Positions 51,627 through 58,687 of a stretch of 60,369 bases of DNA are shown here, piece by piece; positions within the stretch are counted from its first letter, which is position 1; each line of letters opens with the position of its first letter. The DNA is taken from positions 1-60,369 of the IMG/VR virus record IMGVR_UViG_3300037963_002318; one strand, given 5' to 3'. This DNA comes from a virus. Both the position numbers and the translations under genes were made by a program. The notes under the pieces were generated by a model. The model searched no databases. It was not told the origin of the DNA and saw only the letters and a list, made by a program, of their open reading frames with translations.

Positions 51627-51866
51627 ATGGTAACGAAACAACAACTACAAAACATGCTTGACGAAACGATTGAAGAATTACAGAAGCCCACATCTGAAGG
51701 CGGCCCTATGGGCCAGCGATTTAGGCAACTGCTATTTCACAGGGCCAACTTGGAAATGAAACTGAGGGACTTGGAAAAACCCGAGCCGGAGGAAAACCCA
51801 TACCAAAAATACTACGACCACGCAAGGGAGTATTACTCAGAAGAATCAGAGGAGTTGTTCTCATGA
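51627..51866 (+). CDS. Small acidic helical protein
   Basis: 79 residues, helical with a central charged part (RQLLFHRANLEMKLRDLEKP) and an acidic end. GGAGG stands upstream. First gene of the small-gene block, overlapping the next start by 4 bases. Not recognised. Confidence 0.55.
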   Translation: MVTKQQLQNMLDETIEELQKPTSEGGPMGQRFRQLLFHRANLEMKLRDLEKPEPEENPYQKYYDHAREYYSEESEELFS

Positions 51867-52009
51867 AGTGGCTAACATGCCCCGATTGCAGTTGGAAAGT
51901 GTGTGTCGCTGATACGACTACGACCATAGACCCATGCGATTGTGCGTGTGGTGCTGAAAGCATAAACCCATACAACGGAACCAAGCAATACAAGGAGGAT
52001 TCAGCATGA
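51863..52009 (+). CDS. Small Cys-rich protein (48 residues)
   Basis: CPDC, then C, then CDCACG: seven cysteines in about 25 residues, probably a zinc ribbon. ATGA overlap with the previous stop, and AAGGAGG near its end serves the next gene. Confidence 0.5.
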   Translation: MKWLTCPDCSWKVCVADTTTTIDPCDCACGAESINPYNGTKQYKEDSA

Positions 52010-52125
52010 AGATTAGAGTGCCTACGCCGATTTGGTGCGCTTGGCTGGTCTTGACCCTGCCAATCGCCGTAATCAACCTACTGCTCTATATCACAGGTGT
52101 CGTTGAGGTCGGCAACTATAAATAG
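52006..52125 (+). CDS. Small membrane protein (39 residues)
   Basis: One hydrophobic helix (IWCAWLVLTLPIAVINLLLY, residues 9-28). The last codons TAT AAA TAG are themselves the TATA box of the next cassette. AAGGAGG lies 7 bases before the ATG. Confidence 0.5.
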   Translation: MKIRVPTPIWCAWLVLTLPIAVINLLLYITGVVEVGNYK

Positions 52126-52135
52126 GGGCGGCCCC
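52117..52135 (+). promoter_or_regulatory. TATA/palindrome cassette A
   Basis: TATAAATAGGGGCGGCCCC: TATA box joined to a GGGGC/GCCCC inverted repeat. It begins 52 bases before ATG 52169, so the palindrome falls between TATA and the expected transcription start. Confidence 0.7.
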
Positions 52136-52168
52136 ATTAACAGACTGAAGCAACCGGAGAGGAGCAAC

Positions 52169-52330
52169 ATGGAATACAACAGAAAAAACAACGGACAATT
52201 CGACACCCCACAAAAGGTGTCATACCAATGCGAAGAATGCAATCACCAGCATATCGGATTTGAGATACACGGAATGAGAATAACCTGCCCCGAATGCGGA
52301 TTCTCATTCGTCATAGGACAGGAGGAATAA
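52169..52330 (+). CDS. Small zinc-ribbon protein (53 residues)
   Basis: CEECNH and CPECG (residues 21-26 and 41-45) form a ribbon. GGAGAGGAG precedes the ATG. Probably an early regulator by its size and promoter. Confidence 0.55.
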   Translation: MEYNRKNNGQFDTPQKVSYQCEECNHQHIGFEIHGMRITCPECGFSFVIGQEE

Positions 52331-52332
52331 AA

Positions 52333-52515
52333 ATGGTAAAAACATACACAATAAACATAACATACGAAGCAACACTGACGACCGAAGAAAACTACACCGA
52401 GGAGGACATCGAGAATGGCCTTTGGTTAGGCGACCTTGAGATAGGAACGCTTGGCTACAACCGTGTAATCAGCATCCGTGGAGATGCGGTGGACTACGAG
52501 ATACAGGAGGAATGA
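52333..52515 (+). CDS. Small strand-rich protein (60 residues)
   Basis: VKTYTINITYEATLT at the start and an acidic middle. CAGGAGGAAT precedes the ATG. Not recognised. Confidence 0.5.
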   Translation: MVKTYTINITYEATLTTEENYTEEDIENGLWLGDLEIGTLGYNRVISIRGDAVDYEIQEE

Positions 52516-52518
52516 AGA

Positions 52519-53013
52519 ATGAGAACGACAAGGGAATACGGAATTGAAGCAAGAATAATACTGAAAAAATTAGAAGATGCGGGGTGCAAGTTAGTAAAGA
52601 CTGGTTGCTCATATACGAGCGACGGCTACTACGACATCTCATGCGAGGGTCTGACTCTCGGTGAAATCGCATACAACCTATGGAATCTTGAGGACTCACT
52701 GCTACATATCATCAACCCCGATGGCAAAAAAGCATGGGCAAGATTCATCTTCGGCAACGGCTGGGGCGAATTGGTGGCTGACTACTCAGTGAACCTACTC
52801 GGCACAGGTTTGCCATACGAAGAGGCACGAAAGCGTGAGCGAGAAGTAGGAATATGGGACTACTACGACTGGAGCATCAATGATGTGCTGAAGTTTTTCG
52901 GAACATCAGTTTCATTCACCAGCATCATCGACGAAGCGATGAATATAAATAGGGGGAGCCCCCTTATAGAAAATGAGGCCGACTCAGAAACCGGACACAC
53001 ACAGGAGGAATAA
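52519..53013 (+). CDS. Hypothetical protein, 164 residues
   Basis: A mixed alpha/beta protein (EARIILKKLEDAGCKLVKTG; EIAYNLWNLEDSLLHII). The 3' end carries a promoter cassette in frame, so the last 25 residues (from INRGSPL) may be a by-product of that element. GGAGGAATG precedes its start. Not recognised. Confidence 0.5.
   Translation: MRTTREYGIEARIILKKLEDAGCKLVKTGCSYTSDGYYDISCEGLTLGEIAYNLWNLEDSLLHIINPDGKKAWARFIFGNGWGELVADYSVNLLGTGLPYEEARKREREVGIWDYYDWSINDVLKFFGTSVSFTSIIDEAMNINRGSPLIENEADSETGHTQEE
52944..52963 (+). promoter_or_regulatory. TATA/palindrome cassette B, inside a coding end
   Basis: TATAAATAGGGGGAGCCCCC, with GGGGG/CCCCC arms, within the end of the 52519 gene. It would drive the gene at 53016, whose ATG is 72 bases from the TATA box. 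Confidence 0.65.
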
Positions 53014-53015
53014 GA

Positions 53016-54269
53016 ATGCCAAAAGCAACAACAATAAGAATGACGAAGAACGAAAAAGACCTTATGCAACTGCACACGGCGGCCCGAGGGCTACAAGAAG
53101 TGCAACTAGCAATCACCGCCGAGTTTGGCAGACAACATGCCGACTTCGATGGCAACGCTGAGTTTAGTGGTAACTGGCCTAACAAGACGCTGAAAAAGGG
53201 TCTGAAGATGTCAAGATATAGTGTCAGAAGAGGCACCTTGCCACAGGTCGAAGCACACTTCGATTGGACACCGGAGTATGTCAAGAAGCAGACTGAGACC
53301 GCTAAGAAGCAGGGTCGCAGACCGTATCTATACGGTGCTGGAACATACCGACCAGTCAACCCGCAGATTACTGACGAAGATGGCAAGCCAGTCAAGCATG
53401 ATGACGGCTCATACAAGTATCGCTGGGAGTGGACACCGCACATCGTAGCAGGTATCGAAACCTACATGGAAAACTGCTTGAAGGCGGCGTTAGCGGCCGC
53501 AAAGCGTGAGTTGACCGAGAGCGAAGTAAAATACAGTCGTGACGGGAGAGCGCAAGAAGTATGGAATGTCGTGCAAAGACTACAACAATTCCAAGCATAC
53601 ATCACATTGGATAAGACCTACTACGAGAACGGCGGCAGAACCCTTGTATCGAAGCGAGCAAACCCATACGAGCATCAACACTATGTTTTGCGTGGTGACG
53701 GCTTTAACTCAAGCGATAGCGACTACTACACACACCCGCTACTCGGGCTTGGTCTGAAGTGGTCACTCATCAACAAGGGCAAAAATATTCTGAAAGCATT
53801 ACAGGATATGCACCTTGCCTACAACACATACAACAACAAGATGAGGAACCAAAAATACACGGCGGCCAATGTGGATAACTATGTGAAGAATGTGGAAATC
53901 AACGAGCAAGCCTATGAGGACTTAATCAAGAAGGTCACTAACGATGGTGAAATCACAGTGGATGATGCAATCAAGGCAGACAACGATAAGAGGGCTGAAG
54001 TTGAAGAATACTTCAAGAACATGCCACACGCTGACATGCTTTCGACATCAACACGAACACCTACATTCCGCAAGATTACGATTAGCGAGCAAGTCAAGCA
54101 AGCCGAGAATCGCATCGTGCAAAGCAAGGCAAGGCTGGCCCGTGAGCAAACTCGCTTGGCTGAGGAGACATCTGACCTACCTAAGTTGGAGTGGCAAATC
54201 ACAATGATGAAGGCCGAAAAAGTAGCCGCACAATACGGACTACTCAATGACGGAGGTGAAGAGGAATGA
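53016..54269 (+). CDS. Hypothetical protein, 417 residues, the largest of the small-gene block
   Basis: Mostly helical and charged, with a coiled-coil C-terminus (about 350-405, VKQAENRIVQSKARLAREQT). The centre (about 60-140) has aromatic, basic stretches (KKQGRRPYLYGAGTYRPV). Not recognised. GGAGG stands before the ATG. It may act on DNA or host membrane proteins, but there is no motif to decide. Confidence 0.55.
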   Translation: MPKATTIRMTKNEKDLMQLHTAARGLQEVQLAITAEFGRQHADFDGNAEFSGNWPNKTLKKGLKMSRYSVRRGTLPQVEAHFDWTPEYVKKQTETAKKQGRRPYLYGAGTYRPVNPQITDEDGKPVKHDDGSYKYRWEWTPHIVAGIETYMENCLKAALAAAKRELTESEVKYSRDGRAQEVWNVVQRLQQFQAYITLDKTYYENGGRTLVSKRANPYEHQHYVLRGDGFNSSDSDYYTHPLLGLGLKWSLINKGKNILKALQDMHLAYNTYNNKMRNQKYTAANVDNYVKNVEINEQAYEDLIKKVTNDGEITVDDAIKADNDKRAEVEEYFKNMPHADMLSTSTRTPTFRKITISEQVKQAENRIVQSKARLAREQTRLAEETSDLPKLEWQITMMKAEKVAAQYGLLNDGGEEE

Positions 54270-54472
54270 TGACCGACATGAGAGGAATTGCTGGCGTGTG
54301 GATTGACCTACATGGCCGCAAGGTATTCAAGCACAAGATTGACAACACTCAGTATATGCCATGCGAACACCCAGCCGTTGAGGCTGGTGTCACAGAAGAG
54401 TCGCATTGGTATCTGATGATTGAAACTGATGGCCGGACTTGGCTTTGGGATGGATGGATTACGGAGGGCTGA
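54266..54472 (+). CDS. Small hypothetical protein (68 residues)
   Basis: Strand-rich and Trp-rich (GVWIDLHGRKVF; RTWLWDGWI). ATGA overlap with the previous stop. Not recognised. Confidence 0.5.
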   Translation: MMTDMRGIAGVWIDLHGRKVFKHKIDNTQYMPCEHPAVEAGVTEESHWYLMIETDGRTWLWDGWITEG

Positions 54473-54474
54473 AG

Positions 54475-54618
54475 ATGTATTGGGGAACCGCATACTCGCA
54501 GGTCAAGCAAGCATTCAAGTGCCGCAGGTGCGGCGAGATTGGATTGCGATACGCACATGAAAAATGCGATTGCCAAAGTATAAATAGGGGCAACCCCTAT
54601 ATCAAATCGGAGCAGTGA
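54475..54618 (+). CDS. Small zinc-type protein (47 residues)
   Basis: CRRCGE and CDC (residues 16-21 and 31-33) suggest a zinc site. The last 13 residues (SINRGNPYIKSEQ) are coded by cassette C, much as in the 52519 gene. ATG 54475 follows a GAGGG. Confidence 0.5.
   Translation: MYWGTAYSQVKQAFKCRRCGEIGLRYAHEKCDCQSINRGNPYIKSEQ
54579..54601 (+). promoter_or_regulatory. TATA/palindrome cassette C
   Basis: TATAAATAGGGGCAACCCC followed by TATA. GGGG/CCCC arms lie 11-20 bases from the TATA start. The next ATG (54623) is 44 bases downstream. Confidence 0.7.
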
Positions 54619-54622
54619 TACA

Positions 54623-54871
54623 ATGGATAAACTGAAGAACGCAAAACTAATACTAGAAGAATACAAGCGAGCGATTAACCCGATACTCGACCACTTTGAA
54701 GCGGCGAGTATCAAGTCGCTACGCTTGAAGCAAGGCAACATGCTGACATCTGAAGAGTACCATTACTTAGACCAACGCATAGCGGAGGCCGAGTCGGTAC
54801 TTAGAGGCGTGTTGAGTGACTACGAAGATTTGATGTATGAAGCATTAGATGAGAAGGAGGACTTGGAATGA
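54623..54871 (+). CDS. Small coiled-coil protein
   Basis: 82 residues. Charged helices (DKLKNAKLILEEYKRAINPI; YLDQRIAEAESVLRGVLSDY) fit a dimeric coiled coil. Not recognised; first gene after cassette C. Confidence 0.5.
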   Translation: MDKLKNAKLILEEYKRAINPILDHFEAASIKSLRLKQGNMLTSEEYHYLDQRIAEAESVLRGVLSDYEDLMYEALDEKEDLE

Positions 54872-55194
54872 GGACACTATACGGAACCGATAGCAAGCAC
54901 AGACTGTGGACTAAAACTGAATATGCCGATGGCAGAATCGAGATTCAGATGCAGAAAAGGTTTGGCGACAGGCCAGTGAAAGTTACACCACACTCATACA
55001 AAAAGGGTGTCGTGTGCTTTGAATCGGGCAACAGTTTTTACCACGAACCATTAGAGTATATCAATTGGACTACGGAAAAACACAACGAGCCGGTTACGAC
55101 AGGTTATATCGAACCGCCGATGTCTGCCCCTGCGTTAGAGTGGCTCATCCGTGAAATAGAAACTTGGAGGGGTGACAGTGGTTCAACTGAGTAG
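54868..55194 (+). CDS. Small hypothetical protein (108 residues)
   Basis: A strand-rich start (LYGTDSKHRLWTKTEYADG) and a C-terminal helix (LEWLIREIETW). GGAATGA overlap with the previous gene. Not recognised. Confidence 0.5.
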   Translation: MRTLYGTDSKHRLWTKTEYADGRIEIQMQKRFGDRPVKVTPHSYKKGVVCFESGNSFYHEPLEYINWTTEKHNEPVTTGYIEPPMSAPALEWLIREIETWRGDSGSTE

Positions 55195-55465
55195 GTCTAA
55201 GATGTGGTGGAGCAAGGAGGACAAGGAGTGGTATGTGCAGGTAGCATCAGACCATGAGCGAGCCATGCTTCGCCCCGATTGGTGGGAGGGAACGGAAAAG
55301 GTTCTGAGCAAAGGCTATGATTACAGTAACAAGTACGGCTGGTTCATCATTGTCGGTGTGCCGGTCAAGCAATACTTGAAGCACCATCCCGAAGATGTGT
55401 ACTTGGTACAGGCCGTGTTAGATGAAATCAAAAAGCGTGATGACAGGAGGCGAAAAAAATGCTGA
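55178..55465 (+). CDS. Small hypothetical protein (95 residues)
   Basis: Trp-rich and basic (KMWWSKEDKEWYVQV; RPDWWEG) with a Lys/Arg-rich end. Start GTG 55178 was chosen because GGAGG (55166-55170) is 7 bases upstream; GTG 55172 is too close. Not recognised. Confidence 0.5.
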   Translation: MVQLSRSKMWWSKEDKEWYVQVASDHERAMLRPDWWEGTEKVLSKGYDYSNKYGWFIIVGVPVKQYLKHHPEDVYLVQAVLDEIKKRDDRRRKKC

Positions 55466-55695
55466 GTGACCACCAAGATTCAGAACACTTCATAGGAGTG
55501 CGTAGCGAGAGCGAGTTGCTTGACATGCTTGACAAAGCCGAGCGCAAAAAGAATAAACACTATACTATGGCGCAGACTGAATTGAAAAGGCCATTGATAA
55601 TGTATCACATGAGGAATTACAAAGCACTTGAGGGCGTGGTGAAGACCCTCCGATGGGCTCTTGGGGACATGAATGTGGAACACCCACTGGAGTGA
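55459..55695 (+). CDS. Small hypothetical protein (78 residues)
   Basis: Helical and basic (ELLDMLDKAERKKNKHYTMAQ), ending NVEHPLE. Last gene before cassette D. Not recognised. Confidence 0.5.
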   Translation: MLSDHQDSEHFIGVRSESELLDMLDKAERKKNKHYTMAQTELKRPLIMYHMRNYKALEGVVKTLRWALGDMNVEHPLE

Positions 55696-55705
55696 ACCGG
55701 CATCG

Positions 55706-55727
55706 TTAAATACCGGCAACCCCTATA
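55706..55727 (+). promoter_or_regulatory. TATA/palindrome cassette D
   Basis: TTAAATACCGGCAACCCC then TATAAC. The palindrome is less exact (CCGG core). The next ATG (55746) is 40 bases on. Confidence 0.6.
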
Positions 55728-55745
55728 ACAAAATGAGGATTTGAT

Positions 55746-55994
55746 ATGAGTAATACATACGAAACAGATTATGGAGAAGCGAAGGCCGAATGGCTGGATG
55801 AACCGCAGAAGTGGCGAATCAAACTATACCCTAACAGTATAGCAGATAGACGACCACTTTACAAAGCGGTAACAAAAAGACTACACGAAGATGGATATAC
55901 TACATCTATTCTTCAACAACGCAACAACAAGTTGCGATTCACATGCTGGAAATCAGAAGCAGTGAAGGCACAACCTTTGGAGGCGATTGAATGA
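55746..55994 (+). CDS. Small hypothetical protein (82 residues)
   Basis: Basic and strand/helix mixed (EAKAEWLDEPQKWRIKLYP; RLHEDGYTTSILQQ). Not recognised. First gene after cassette D. Confidence 0.5.
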   Translation: MSNTYETDYGEAKAEWLDEPQKWRIKLYPNSIADRRPLYKAVTKRLHEDGYTTSILQQRNNKLRFTCWKSEAVKAQPLEAIE

Positions 55995-56299
55995 ATGACA
56001 CAGACAAATATGAAGAATACATGGGGCTCGGTGAAGGGAGAATTGTGCGAACCGCTATGGTATGGGATAAGATGGCAGATGAGTGGTTCACAGACCGAGG
56101 TTGGACTAAACCGCACATGGCCTACGATACCGACCGACCCACGAAAACGCTATGGGTAATGACCCAATGGGAGCCTGAATTATGGCAAGATACGGGAATA
56201 TCAGCGAGGGAGGCTGACTCCTTATTATGTGAAGGATGGGATGAGGCCGAATATGTTGGCTACCAAGAATGGCTGAAAGAACAAGGTGATGAAGAGTGA
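55991..56299 (+). CDS. Small hypothetical protein (102 residues)
   Basis: Acidic and Trp-rich (RTAMVWDKMADEWFTDRGW; LWQDTGISAREADSLL). Overlaps both neighbours by 4 bases. Not recognised. Confidence 0.5.
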   Translation: MNDTDKYEEYMGLGEGRIVRTAMVWDKMADEWFTDRGWTKPHMAYDTDRPTKTLWVMTQWEPELWQDTGISAREADSLLCEGWDEAEYVGYQEWLKEQGDEE

Positions 56300-56430
56300 C
56301 TAAGCGTATAGTCACCTGCTCATACTGTTGTGAACCAATCACCTTAGAGGAGATTGGTGAAGGCATGTTGAGAGTTTTCAAGACCTGCGGTTGTGACCGT
56401 GGGCCAATGACACAGGAGATGATGAATTGA
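56296..56430 (+). CDS. Small Cys-rich protein (44 residues)
   Basis: CSYCCE and CGC (residues 8-13 and 31-33) suggest zinc. GTG start shared with the previous stop. Not recognised. Confidence 0.45.
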   Translation: MTKRIVTCSYCCEPITLEEIGEGMLRVFKTCGCDRGPMTQEMMN

Positions 56431-56693
56431 AAAAATATACAGAATATCTAGCAGAAAAATACGAGCCGATGACGGCTGAAGATTGGAAAGTTTGGTCTGA
56501 GGCCAATGGGACAGGTATGGGAACAGACCACATAGGTCTTGACAAACTTGTTGATGAGATTGCATACCTACGAAGCGTGTTAGCCGAGTGCTATATGTGG
56601 ATGGGGCGCAAGGTTCACAGTGGTTCGATTACCAAGAAGTATCAGTGGGCTATGGCCGAGTGCTACCGCATCAGACAGGAGGATAAAGAATGA
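56427..56693 (+). CDS. Small hypothetical protein (88 residues)
   Basis: Helical (KLVDEIAYLRSVLAECYMWM). Its TTG start (56427) has AGGAGATG upstream. Not recognised. Confidence 0.45.
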   Translation: MKKYTEYLAEKYEPMTAEDWKVWSEANGTGMGTDHIGLDKLVDEIAYLRSVLAECYMWMGRKVHSGSITKKYQWAMAECYRIRQEDKE

Positions 56694-56726
56694 TTATTTG
56701 GTTATTGAAATGCAGGGGGGTTTGGA

Positions 56727-56843
56727 TTGAAAATTGATACATGCGACATAGCAAGAATGACTATCGTCTATGGTGACGGTAGCATGGTGATTATGGTTCG
56801 CCAGCCTAACGGCACGATGAAAGTTGAAAGGAGGCAACGCTGA
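56727..56843 (+). CDS. Very small hypothetical protein (38 residues)
   Basis: From TTG 56727 with AGGGGGG upstream; ends KVERRQR. Two short strands with GDGS turn. A 15-codon frame at 56691 precedes it. Weak evidence, kept because it tiles exactly with the next start. Confidence 0.35.
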   Translation: MKIDTCDIARMTIVYGDGSMVIMVRQPNGTMKVERRQR

Positions 56844-57142
56844 TGGTGGGAACACTGTTACACATACCAGTGGATGCACCAGCAAAGACCATAGTCACTA
56901 TGCCTATGGGCGCAACACTAGATGATGCGAATTACTTTGCGGCAGACCTGTTGGATGCTGAATACCCACTAGAGATGCACAAGATTGATTCGGAAATCAA
57001 GGTGTTCACGCTGGTTCAAGACGGAACATATGACTACAATCGAGGACTGACTATTGCATTAGATGAGTTAATGGGAATCAAGGTAGCACTTGAGGGGCCA
57101 GTAGTTATCTGCATGATGCCACCGGAGATGTTAAGTAGGTGA
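56843..57142 (+). CDS. Small hypothetical protein (99 residues)
   Basis: Alternating strand and helix (KTIVTMPMGATLDDANYFAA; GIKVALEGPVVICMMPP). AAGGAGG stands before the ATG. Not recognised. Confidence 0.5.
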   Translation: MVGTLLHIPVDAPAKTIVTMPMGATLDDANYFAADLLDAEYPLEMHKIDSEIKVFTLVQDGTYDYNRGLTIALDELMGIKVALEGPVVICMMPPEMLSR

Positions 57143-57153
57143 GACCCCTATAT
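57131..57153 (+). promoter_or_regulatory. TATA/palindrome cassette E (degenerate)
   Basis: TTAAGTAGGTGAGACCCC then TATATC. It aligns with cassettes C and D base by base, but the left arm of the palindrome has decayed. The next ATG (57173) is 42 bases on. Confidence 0.5.
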
Positions 57154-57172
57154 CAGTTTGGAGAGGAACAAG

Positions 57173-57730
57173 ATGAACATATTTGTTTTAGATAAGAACC
57201 CAATACGAGCCGCACATTACTTAGACGATGTTAGAGTACCTAAGATGTGCGTTGAAACCGCACAGATGATGGCATCAGCCCTGCGCCTACACGGTGCTAC
57301 TGATGAGCAGATGCCACTAACACAGAAAGGCACACCATACAAAGGAGGTTATCACAACCACCCTTGCACAGTATGGGCTGGTGTTTCGCTGGACAACTTT
57401 GCTTGGCTGGCTACCCACGGTGCCGCTTTGTGTGCAGAATACAAGGTACGCTTCGGTAAAGAGCATGCGTGTGAAGGCCCGATATGGCAGATGATTGAGT
57501 TAGCAGACCAGCATGTGTTCTTGCCCGACATCGGCCTAACACCATTCGCACAGGCTATGCCGGATGAGTACAAAGATGATGACGAAGTTGTAGCGTACCG
57601 AAGATATTATCAATCTAAAGCCCATAGCAAGGGCGGAGTCCGGTACGACAAGAGTACCCACGGCTGGCCCGATTGGTGGGTCGTGGACACAGACTTTCTA
57701 TACGGAGTAAAATACGAGGTGACAGAATGA
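57173..57730 (+). CDS. Widespread tailed-phage protein of unknown function
   Basis: 185 residues. NIFVLDKNPIRAAHYLDD at the start, then TAQMM, YHNHPCTVWAG and WLATHGAALCAEY, and near the end TPFAQAMPDEYKDDD and a Trp-rich tail. I know this pattern from marine and T4-like phages, where the protein has no assigned function. Conserved His, Cys and Asp residues could be catalytic. GGAGAGG precedes ATG 57173. Confidence 0.6.
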   Translation: MNIFVLDKNPIRAAHYLDDVRVPKMCVETAQMMASALRLHGATDEQMPLTQKGTPYKGGYHNHPCTVWAGVSLDNFAWLATHGAALCAEYKVRFGKEHACEGPIWQMIELADQHVFLPDIGLTPFAQAMPDEYKDDDEVVAYRRYYQSKAHSKGGVRYDKSTHGWPDWWVVDTDFLYGVKYEVTE

Positions 57731-57948
57731 GCGACAGAAAATTAGTTGAAGCAGCGAAGCACATACTGAGGTATGTGGTGATTAGAAATAATAGCATAAT
57801 ACCATTGACGCTGATGGATGCGGCGAAGGTTATCTATTTGGCGGTTGATGAGCATGCGTTAGAGGATGCCTACAATACCTTGCAGATGGAGGAGGCACAA
57901 CGCTACGATACCGAGCGAATGCGTATTGAGATGGGTGATGTGCTATGA
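57727..57948 (+). CDS. Small helical protein (73 residues)
   Basis: Helices throughout (RKLVEAAKHILRYVVIR; LEDAYNTLQMEEAQRY). ATGA overlaps with both neighbours. Not recognised. Confidence 0.5.
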   Translation: MSDRKLVEAAKHILRYVVIRNNSIIPLTLMDAAKVIYLAVDEHALEDAYNTLQMEEAQRYDTERMRIEMGDVL

Positions 57949-58223
57949 TGAGTAACAGGCTACACCGTGGTGGCTACATCAACAAGAAGGATAAACTGGT
58001 TGAGTTTATCTGTCTTGAGTGCGAGACCTGTCACAAGGTTGGTGCTATGGAGGGCTCTCTCAAGGAGATACCTAAAGACAAGGGCGTTCATTTGATGTTC
58101 GACCACAGGCCAAGCGTGATTTACTTCAAGGAAACTGAAGATGGAAAAAAGTATGAGCCGTTGTGCAGACAATGTTCAGACAGGATTTCATTAGTCGAGG
58201 TGGAGAAGGCGCAGAAATGTTGA
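57945..58223 (+). CDS. Small zinc-type protein (92 residues)
   Basis: CLECETC and CRQC (about residues 23-29 and 74-77) suggest a zinc site split by a strand-rich part. It ends AQKC on the promoter at 58222. Not recognised. Confidence 0.55.
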   Translation: MMSNRLHRGGYINKKDKLVEFICLECETCHKVGAMEGSLKEIPKDKGVHLMFDHRPSVIYFKETEDGKKYEPLCRQCSDRISLVEVEKAQKC

Positions 58224-58236
58224 TATAGTGGCGGGC
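58222..58236 (+). promoter_or_regulatory. TATA promoter of the pseudoknot leader
   Basis: GATATAGTGGCGGGC, a near copy of the promoter at 5585. The expected start, about 27 bases on, is near 58250, exactly where the first paired arm begins. Confidence 0.6.
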
Positions 58237-58250
58237 ATAAAGAATAGAAT

Positions 58251-58360
58251 GGAGCAGGGTCGAGATTTTGTGTGTTTCTCCCATCTAATTTAGATGGTTC
58301 CTCAAGGTTGCTTGCTTCGTTCCTTTCCCTCGGCCCTGCCCCGCTATTCAACAAGCAACC
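58251..58360 (+). ncRNA. Pseudoknot-forming leader RNA of the 58382 gene
   Basis: Stem A: 58254-58264 with 58329-58339 (11 bp, one G-T). Inside it, hairpin CCATCTA/TAGATGG (58281-58297). Stem B: GGTTGCTTG (58306-58314), within the loop of A, pairs perfectly with CAAGCAACC (58352-58360) outside it. A and B interleave, so an H-type pseudoknot is expected. It ends 10 bases before AGGTGAT, so it could control access to the ribosome site. No known riboswitch was recognised. Confidence 0.65.
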
Positions 58361-58381
58361 AATTAGCGTAGGTGATATACT

Positions 58382-58687
58382 ATGAGAAGAAAACAATTAC
58401 ATATTTTTGCAGACAAGGTGGCGGCTATGCTCTTGGATAACCCAAGAGGATTGTCGTCATACGAGATATACAATAGACTTGCTGACGATAGAAGCAACAT
58501 GAGATGGCTACCAGCACGAAACACCATAGGCTCACGCCTGTCGAACATTATCGGTGTCGAACAGGTAGGCCAATCATTCGAGGCATTCCGAGCGCACGAC
58601 TTGGCTCCCAGCAGACAGGTTGTGCTATGGAGATTAGACATAGAGCGATTCAATCAATGGAGGTTTGGTAATGAGTCAACTAGGTGA
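58382..58687 (+). CDS. Small winged-helix-like protein, paralogue 5
   Basis: 101 residues. A helix-turn-helix-like start (FADKVAAMLLDNPRGLSSYE) and PARNTIGSRLSNIIGVEQV echo the small winged-helix family of block 1. AGGTGAT precedes the ATG. It is probably a DNA-binding regulator under the control of its own pseudoknot leader. Confidence 0.55.
   Translation: MRRKQLHIFADKVAAMLLDNPRGLSSYEIYNRLADDRSNMRWLPARNTIGSRLSNIIGVEQVGQSFEAFRAHDLAPSRQVVLWRLDIERFNQWRFGNESTR

Noticed and set aside
51385-51633. Possible 82-residue gene before 51627
   Set aside because: No ribosome site, C-rich composition gives Pro/Thr/His-rich sequence, and it covers the TATA-like element of the next gene.
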